Source: Botryotinia globosa
Taxonomy: Eukaryota > Ascomycota > Leotiomycetes > Helotiales > Sclerotiniaceae
Assembly (NCBI GenBank): GCA_014898425.1
Contig: RCSZ01000010.1
Coordinates: 744,001 to 808,000, forward strand
Direction of reading: 5' to 3'
DNA: 64,000 bases
Below are positions 62,401 through 64,000 of the stretch, piece by piece. The notes under the pieces are model-generated. The model saw only the letters and a program-made list of their open reading frames with translations. It was not told the DNA's origin and did not search any database. Position numbers and translations under genes: made by a program. Within the stretch, counting starts at the first letter, position 1. Each line of letters opens with the position of its first letter.

Positions 62401-64000
62401 TCTAATATTATATTTATTAAATAATATAATTTGTAAATAATTTTATTTTATCCTTCCTTTAAAAACAATTTAAAATTAATAATTAAATTTATCCTTAATA
62501 ACTAATTTTTATAATAATCTTGAAATATTATCTCTAATTATAAACAGTTATTTATTATAACAAATCGAAAAAGGAATATATCTTTCATTTATATTTTCAA
62601 TTTTATAAAGATTTATAAAAAGCTTTTTTTTATTTTTAATTTAAATCTTTTTTTTTCAGAAATAAGTAAAAATTTGTATAAAGCTTGCTGAAAATCCTAA
62701 AGTTTTTTATTGTTATTATTTTTATTATCAAATCTAGAATTCGTTTTATTTATTTTGTTTATTTTATTTATTTTATTCTTCAATTATAAATATTCCTTTG
62801 ATATTTTAAATACTTATATATTAAAGATATTATATATAAATACTTTAATCTCCGAATATATTGTAATTTCGTTTTAAATTATAATTTTAATAATATTATT
62901 TTTGATTAATAATAAGGAAATCAATATATTTCTTTTTTAAGTCTAGTTATTTAGAAATAGATTATATTATATATAATAATATAGATCTAAAGAAAGTTTA
63001 AAGCTTTTAATTATAGAAAGTTAGTATATATAATTTTAAGATATAATGAAATTAGAATTACTATTTTCTGTAATTATAAAATCCTCATTTTATTTTATTT
63101 GAGTATTATATTTTAAACCTTTAAATTGATATCATTTTATTTTTCTTTTGGATATAAATATAATATCCATATCTTTATAAAATATAAACTTTTGAATATA
63201 TATTTGATTTATTATTTAATTCTATTAAACTGGATTTGAATAATATTTAGATATTTGTATTTCTGTTTTTAGTTCTTATATTAATAAATATTTTTTGAAA
63301 TATATAATTGAAAGATTTGATAATAATATTTGAGTAAAAAGTAATAATAAAAAAGATAGATAAACTTATATTCTCAATAGAAATATAATTAATTAAGAAT
63401 ATTATAAAAAAAGAAAAATCATTGATTTAAATTTATATAAACCATTAAATATATATACTAATTAAATAATCACATTAAACTCAATTACATTATTATTATT
63501 TATATATTATCTTTTCTATATTAGATATTATTTAATAGTTTAATAAATATTAGATCGATTTAATTGTGAAATATATTTCCTTATAATTTAAAATACTTTG
63601 AATTAAAAAAAATATATTAATTTTAGAAAGTATTTTTTTATTATATAATTTAAAAGAAAATCTCAATCTATTAAATAGCGGAAAAACCTCAATAAATATA
63701 TATAATATTTTCCCTTCAGATTATAAAATATTATATATAAAAACAATAGATATTGAATCTTATTATTACAGATTCTTTATTCCTTATATTCAAAAAACTT
63801 ATTATTGATTCAATTTAGTTTTTAAATATAATTCTTGAAATAATAGACTATAGAATAATTAGTGATTTATATTTAAATAAAGTATTATATACTTTCAAAT
63901 TATATAAATAAAAAGTTTTAAATGGTTTTATATAACAATTCTATAATTATAAATTAAAAATAAAGAATAAATTATAATACAAAATATAATTAATTATTTA

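Larger units (their letters stand above)
47210..64000. other. AT-rich gene-free block, runs to window end
   Basis: Sampled lines have about 5-28 % G+C, mostly near 10 %. All frames are dense in stops; the longest is 113 codons. No recognisable transposase, polymerase or housekeeping domain survives. Tandem arrays at 47240, 50930, 51158, 58058 and 59097 show copies differing mainly by transitions. Some stretches keep G and almost no C (for example 61741-61800, 17 G and no C), others the opposite (49561-49620, 6 C and no G). This fits repeat-rich DNA decayed by C-to-T mutation on alternating strands, as in RIP. It may be a relict transposon cluster, a pericentromere or a centromere; the sequence alone does not decide. 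Confidence 0.85.

Noticed and set aside
47210..64000. Insertion of mitochondrial DNA
   Set aside because: G+C is well below that of typical fungal mitochondrial DNA and no tRNA, rRNA or respiratory-gene remnant is visible.
63900..64000. Telomere at the window end
   Set aside because: No TTAGGG or related repeat on either strand; the sequence simply continues AT-rich.

Overview
The window is nuclear DNA of a filamentous ascomycete. The genes have short spliceosomal introns (about 45 to 150 bases, GTAAGT-type donors, CTAAC-like branch points). The proteins are fungal housekeeping families. The last quarter is an extremely AT-rich, gene-free block of the kind left by repeat-induced point mutation. 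The overall look suggests a leotiomycete of the Botrytis/Sclerotinia type; this is inference from style and gene content, not a database match.

Layout of the gene-bearing part (1-46.8 kb). 1-1869: 3' part of a GRAM/VASt sterol-transfer-type membrane protein. 4248-6493: conserved coiled-coil protein with an unresolved 5' end. 7226-8414: SCO1 copper chaperone. 9959-11618: GPI-type secreted aspartic protease. 12283-12642: small inverted-repeat element. 12812-14347: PRISE-like short-chain reductase. 14348-17958: no convincing gene, one possible 5S rRNA relic. 17959-24124 (+) and 26019-28359 (-): two paralogous genes of an unrecognised family facing each other tail to tail. 29228-30558 (-): protein with a zinc-binding His-Me-finger-like C terminus whose reading frame appears broken. 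31434-32717: CCHC zinc-knuckle, Arg/Ser-rich protein with a J-like C terminus. 33475-34786 (-): F-box/LRR-like protein. 35977-37498: Gemin2/SIP1-like protein. 37984-38748 (-): ribonucleotide-reductase inhibitor (Spd1/Dif1 type) with an N-terminal PIP-box-like motif. 40390-41998: mitochondrial HAD-IIA hydrolase. 43874-46822: SEC21, the gamma subunit of coatomer.

From about 47.2 kb to the window end (about 16.8 kb) the DNA falls to an eye-estimated 10-15 % G+C in most places and carries no credible gene. It holds degenerate tandem arrays (20-bp units at its edge, 12-bp, 38-bp and 37-bp units further in) whose copies differ mainly by C/T and G/A transitions. Stretches with G but almost no C alternate with stretches with C but almost no G. 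A relict transposon cluster, a pericentromere or a centromere are the main readings.

The neighbouring housekeeping genes do not form a pathway. Two themes stand out: the inverted paralogue pair at 18-28 kb, which keeps two intron positions and three matching protein regions although one member is almost three times longer, and the transition-only decay of the satellites in the AT block. Exon boundaries were assigned by eye from splice consensus and reading phase; every multi-exon model sums to a multiple of three.
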